Assembly: GCA_000431975.1 (NCBI GenBank)
Contig: HF988515.1
Location: 1 to 18,119 of the forward strand
DNA: 18,119 nt
Source of the DNA: Prevotella sp. CAG:924
Lineage (GTDB): Bacteria; Bacteroidota; Bacteroidia; Bacteroidales; Bacteroidaceae
Direction: 5' to 3'
A program made the translations under genes and the position numbers. The notes below the pieces were generated by a model, which saw only the letters and a list, made by a program, of their open reading frames with translations, was not told where the DNA came from and did no database searches. Within the stretch, counting starts at the first letter, position 1, and each line of letters starts with the position of its first letter. This document shows, in pieces, positions 15,340-18,119 of this stretch.

Positions 15340-16004
15340 AAAAGATATGTCAACCGGCCGTGCAAATGCCCCGATAATTTCGGCACAGGCACGCACGTGG
15401 CCCGTCCGTCGGCACTCCTAACGACGACACAGGGCCATACGGGTACAATACTCAGAAATCATCTGCAAGTAAAACCATAAGCAAGGGGACAAAAACAGAC
15501 GAGGTTGATCAAGCACATCATCGATATGATTCCATCTATATTCATGACCTTTTGAAGGACTTACCTTGCACAACCTGTCCATCGGCGACAAAAAAGTGAA
15601 ATCCAGAGATGGCAATTTCACCATTTTCCTTTCCAAAGGAAGCTGTCTTGAGGCAAAGAGCAGGGGACCTTTACCGTCGGCCTATTTCCTTCATCCGTTC
15701 TCCCATGACATACAGATAGGATATAAAGCGTCGCTTCGCATAGATAAGGTCGTGACCAATAAAAAAAGAAGAAGAACCTCTATCTTTTCAATCTCTTTTT
15801 ATATCTTTGCACATAGCTGACAGTGCGGTCCTGCAGATAGTGGATAAAGAAAACTCGCCGTGCAGTTACCTCTGCCTTATTGTCGTCTAACCTTTGGATA
15901 GCGTGATCTATCTTGTCCAATGGCTTTTCTTATGGCATCCCGATTGGAATTTGGGATTCGATGGGCGGACACTGTTCATTATTGAGGAATTAAGATCGTA
16001 GAAG
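15340..16004. other. Intergenic region with a possible small gene relic
   Basis: 660 bases without a convincing intact gene. On the minus strand, 15780-15920 reads LDKIDHAIQRLDDNKAEVTA, RRVFFIHYLQDRTVSYVQRY and KKRLKR then a stop: protein-like, basic, but with only a TTG start and a stop just upstream in frame. Nearby, in another frame, MNSVRPSNPKFQSGCHKK begins at about 15984, so the two may be pieces of one frameshifted small gene of unknown family. On the + strand TATCTTTG (15802-15809) matches the -7 consensus and could serve the ATPase gene at 16005 with a long leader. Frames at 15418-15820 show nothing recognisable. Confidence 0.35.
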
Positions 16005-17099
16005 ATGATAGAGCAAGTTCTGATAAAGAATTATAAGTCCATAAGAGACTTGACGCTACCCCTGCACAGCCTGAATGTGCTGATCGGTTCGAACGGAGCT
16101 GGTAAAAGCAATTTTATCTCGTTCTTTGAACTGGTCAAATCCATCCATGAGCAACGGCTGGGCAGCTATACCTTGGCTAAGGGAGGCATCGACAACTTGT
16201 TATACCAGGGAAGGAAAGTGTCGGATTCCATAAAAGGCCTGCTGGATTTTGATGATACCAATGCCTTTTTCTTTGAGATCCGCCCGTCCCAGTCCAGTAA
16301 AGGCTATCTTGAATATACAGGCGATTATTTTAACAACTTTCATAAGTCTGGAAAGAAATACTCAGAGTGGAACAGAACGCTATGGGACTCCGCCGTGGAC
16401 GAATCCTCATTAGCCGACAACAAGCGCTGGAGAGCCGACTATCTGAAGAGATATTTGAGCAGCTTCACGGTCTATCATTTTCACGACACCAGCGCGAGCT
16501 CCCCGATGCGTGGTGCTTGCAATATCAATGACAATGCCTACCTGCGCGATAACGGTTCCAATCTGGCGGCATACTTATACCTGCTGATGCAGACCGATGA
16601 GAAGTCTTTCCGCCTAATCGAGGGAGTTGTCCGTTCCGTGGCTCCTTATTTCAAGAGGTTCAAGCTGCATCCCGACGCCAACGACAACAACAGAATCCGT
16701 CTCGAGTGGGAGGAGAAAGATACGGATATGTATCTGGACGGCTATAGCTTTTCCGACGGTACATTGCGTTTCATTGCCTTGACAACATTATTGTTGCAGT
16801 CGAAGAGACCGGAGGTGATCATCATTGATGAACCGGAGATTGGATTGCACCCTGCCGCCATCAACAAGCTGGCAGAGCTTGTCAAGACGGCTTCCCGCAA
16901 GAGTCAGATCATCCTGTCCACGCAGTCCACCAATCTCGTCAATTGTTTTGATGTCAAGGATGTAATCGTCGTGGATCGTGCCGACCATCAGTCAGTGTTC
17001 CGCCATTTGTCGGGCGATGAGCTGGAACGGTGGATGGCCGATTATGACCTTACCATCAGCGACCTGTGGGAAAAGAACATGATAGGAGGACAGCCATGA
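16005..17099 (+). CDS. OLD/RecF-like AAA ATPase of a two-gene defence module
   Basis: A 364-residue ABC-type ATPase. MIEQVLIKNYKSIRDLTLPL is followed by Walker A GSNGAGKS (28-35). A central helical region of about 200 residues follows, then the signature-like FSDGTLRFIALTTL (249-262), Walker B VIIIDEPEIGLHP (271-283) and the switch region ILSTQSTNLV (303-312). This is the AAA_21/OLD-like layout seen in phage defence ATPases that work with a small Toprim-like partner (PARIS AriA, AbiL-type systems). It overlaps its partner gene by 4 nt (ATGA). Such ATPases act as sensors that hold or release the toxic partner on infection. Base composition is moderate, unlike the AT-rich cassettes to the left. 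ATG at 16005 directly precedes the conserved IKNYKSI segment, so the start is well supported. Confidence 0.87.
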   Translation: MIEQVLIKNYKSIRDLTLPLHSLNVLIGSNGAGKSNFISFFELVKSIHEQRLGSYTLAKGGIDNLLYQGRKVSDSIKGLLDFDDTNAFFFEIRPSQSSKGYLEYTGDYFNNFHKSGKKYSEWNRTLWDSAVDESSLADNKRWRADYLKRYLSSFTVYHFHDTSASSPMRGACNINDNAYLRDNGSNLAAYLYLLMQTDEKSFRLIEGVVRSVAPYFKRFKLHPDANDNNRIRLEWEEKDTDMYLDGYSFSDGTLRFIALTTLLLQSKRPEVIIIDEPEIGLHPAAINKLAELVKTASRKSQIILSTQSTNLVNCFDVKDVIVVDRADHQSVFRHLSGDELERWMADYDLTISDLWEKNMIGGQP

Positions 17100-17752
17100 A
17101 GCGGTTATATATCGTTGTGGAAGGGCAGACGGAGCAAGAGTTCGTCAACGAACTGATGGCTCCCTATCTGCAAGATTCGGGCATTTATAGTGTCACCCCT
17201 GTGCTGATACACACAAGCAGGAGTGGACGGGGTGACATGGTCAATTATCAGCATTTGTACAACACGATAAAGATATTGCTCTGCTCCGCGAATACCGATT
17301 TCGTAGTCACCACCTTCATTGATTTCTTCAGGTTGCCGAACACGATGCCGGACTATGCTCAGTGCATGGCCATTACGGACAAGATCCAGTGTGTGGAGGC
17401 ACTGGAGGAGTCATTGGATAAGCACATCGACGACCGACGCTTTTTTTCCTACATACAGTTGCATGAGTTTGAGGCACTTTTGTTTTCAAGCAATAGGGGC
17501 TTCGAGTATTATTTCTCTGAGGCATGTGCCCAAAAGACGGCGGCCATCATCTCTTCTTACGCCAATCCAGAGGACATAAATACTTCTCCTCAAGGTGCCC
17601 CATCAAAAAGGATCCTGGCTATTAAGCCGGATTATAACAAGGTGATTGAAGGCAATCTCATCGCGTTGGAAATAGGTATCAACACCATCCTAGACAATTG
17701 CCCTCGGTTTGCAGCCTGGGTAAACCGTATAGTAGACTGCTGTAAGGATTAG
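17096..17752 (+). CDS. DUF4276-family (Toprim-like) partner of the AAA ATPase
   Basis: A 218-residue protein beginning MKRLYIVVEGQTEQEFVNEL; VEGQTE at 8-13 supplies the conserved acidic residue of Toprim-like folds. VVTTFIDFFRLP near 65-76 and YIQLHEFEALLFS near 117-129 are the other conserved blocks of DUF4276 as I recall it. Toprim-related partners of OLD-like ATPases are usually metal-dependent nucleases or toxins; nuclease activity here is inferred. The start at 17096 is chosen over an earlier in-frame ATG at 17066 because an AGGAGG site (17084-17089) sits 6 bases before it, and because ATGA overlaps the ATPase stop. A strong Shine-Dalgarno is unusual for this phylum and suggests tight coupling of the two products. 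Confidence 0.85.
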   Translation: MKRLYIVVEGQTEQEFVNELMAPYLQDSGIYSVTPVLIHTSRSGRGDMVNYQHLYNTIKILLCSANTDFVVTTFIDFFRLPNTMPDYAQCMAITDKIQCVEALEESLDKHIDDRRFFSYIQLHEFEALLFSSNRGFEYYFSEACAQKTAAIISSYANPEDINTSPQGAPSKRILAIKPDYNKVIEGNLIALEIGINTILDNCPRFAAWVNRIVDCCKD

Positions 17753-17783
17753 GCTGATGAATCATTTAATATTATAAGGTATA

Positions 17784-18074
17784 ATGAAAAATAGATTTTC
17801 CATAGATGATGTTTATCGGGCTTATCAAAAATTCAAGTCCTATATTCATTAAGAATCATTTTTCAATAAAATATCGGTCACAAGGCCTGAAGAAGATATA
17901 TATCATTTCCGAATTATATCCCGTTTCCTGCTTTCTTATTTGGGAAAGGGCATTTATCCTAAGTCATATAAAAACAAGAACATAAAGGCTTATATTGGAC
18001 CAACCTATATCCGGACGCACCATAGTGCGTCCCTACAAATCGTGCACCATCCCTACCAGTCACACAGGGCGTAG
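17784..18074 (+). pseudogene. Broken gene, possibly the start of an antiviral reverse transcriptase
   Basis: ATG at 17784 gives MKNRFSIDDVYRAYQKFKSY then IH and an in-frame TAA at 17850. The same frame then continues without a stop for 73 codons (ESFFNKISVTRPEEDIYHFR, IISRFLLSYLGKGIYPKSYK, and on) to TAG at 18074. The last ~20 codons come from a palindromic repeat, not from the original gene. The first line resembles, from memory, the N-terminus of some UG/DRT-class defence reverse transcriptases; the second part I do not recognise. The simplest reading is an internal deletion joining two pieces plus a nonsense codon. It starts 31 bases after the DUF4276 stop, so it may once have been the third gene of that operon or the next cassette of the island. 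Confidence 0.45.
18013..18032. repeat. Palindromic REP-like repeat
   Basis: GGACGCAC (18013-18020), loop CATA, GTGCGTCC (18025-18032): a perfect 8-bp stem with a 4-nt loop. The following CCTACAAATCGTGCACCATCC partly repeats the motif (CGTGCACCATCCCTAC against CGCACCATAGTGCGTCCCTAC). This looks like a REP-type interspersed element; only one copy is in the window. Confidence 0.55.
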
Positions 18075-18119
18075 AAGGATGTAGTGGCTCACCCGATGAA
18101 TATAGGGGATTGTTTAGCT

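Noticed and set aside
15418..15820. Two short frames (72 and 84 codons) on opposite strands
   Set aside because: Neither shows a domain, a start context or a conserved segment.

Overview
The window looks like a defence island from a member of the Bacteroidales (phylum Bacteroidota). This rests on TAnnTTTG-type -7 boxes upstream of several genes, few purine-rich ribosome binding sites, and proteins whose closest relatives I recall from Bacteroides, Prevotella and related genera. The species cannot be named. Composition is mosaic: the defence genes are very AT-rich, one MBL-NUDIX gene at 14148-15299 is strikingly GC-rich, and the last pair (16005-17752) is intermediate. This fits several independent insertions beside a chromosomal gene.

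Layout from left to right. (1) 1-660: a 23-bp tandem repeat at the edge, unrecognised sequence, then promoter-like boxes. (2) 664-3730 (+): a two-gene SIR2 / HerA-type ATPase antiphage module with a 14-nt gene overlap, closed by a strong terminator. (3) 4204-10707 (-): one long operon. From its promoter it reads: a frameshifted XRE-family regulator relic, a D12-class adenine-N6 methyltransferase, an McrB-like AAA+ ATPase, an McrC-like nuclease with a DUF2357-type region, a ~296-aa cytosolic protein, and a ~170-aa four-helix membrane protein. I read the last two as a RexA/RexB-like abortive-infection pair. A perfect 15-bp inverted repeat sits at the operon promoter. (4) 10770-12980: a graveyard with the 3' remnant of a large SNF2/RapA-type helicase, a probable mobile-element end with a polypurine tract, and an internally deleted IS982-like transposase. 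(5) 12986-13975 (+): an AbiH-family abortive infection gene. (6) 14148-15299 (-): a GC-rich metallo-beta-lactamase/NUDIX fusion, probably chromosomal. (7) 16005-17752 (+): an OLD/RecF-like AAA ATPase overlapping a DUF4276 (Toprim-like) partner. (8) 17784 to the end: a broken gene, possibly an antiviral reverse transcriptase, run into by a palindromic repeat.

How the genes may work together: the methyltransferase would mark self DNA, and the McrBC-like pair would be the NTP-driven restriction arm. The Rex-like pair, transcribed last in the same operon, could be a membrane-depolarising backup if restriction fails. SIR2-HerA (NAD+ depletion and/or nuclease activity), AbiH and AAA-DUF4276 are separate modules. 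The most notable structure is the restriction-plus-Rex operon with its dead regulator and intact operator. Its function is inferred from motifs and remembered sequences; no searches were run.
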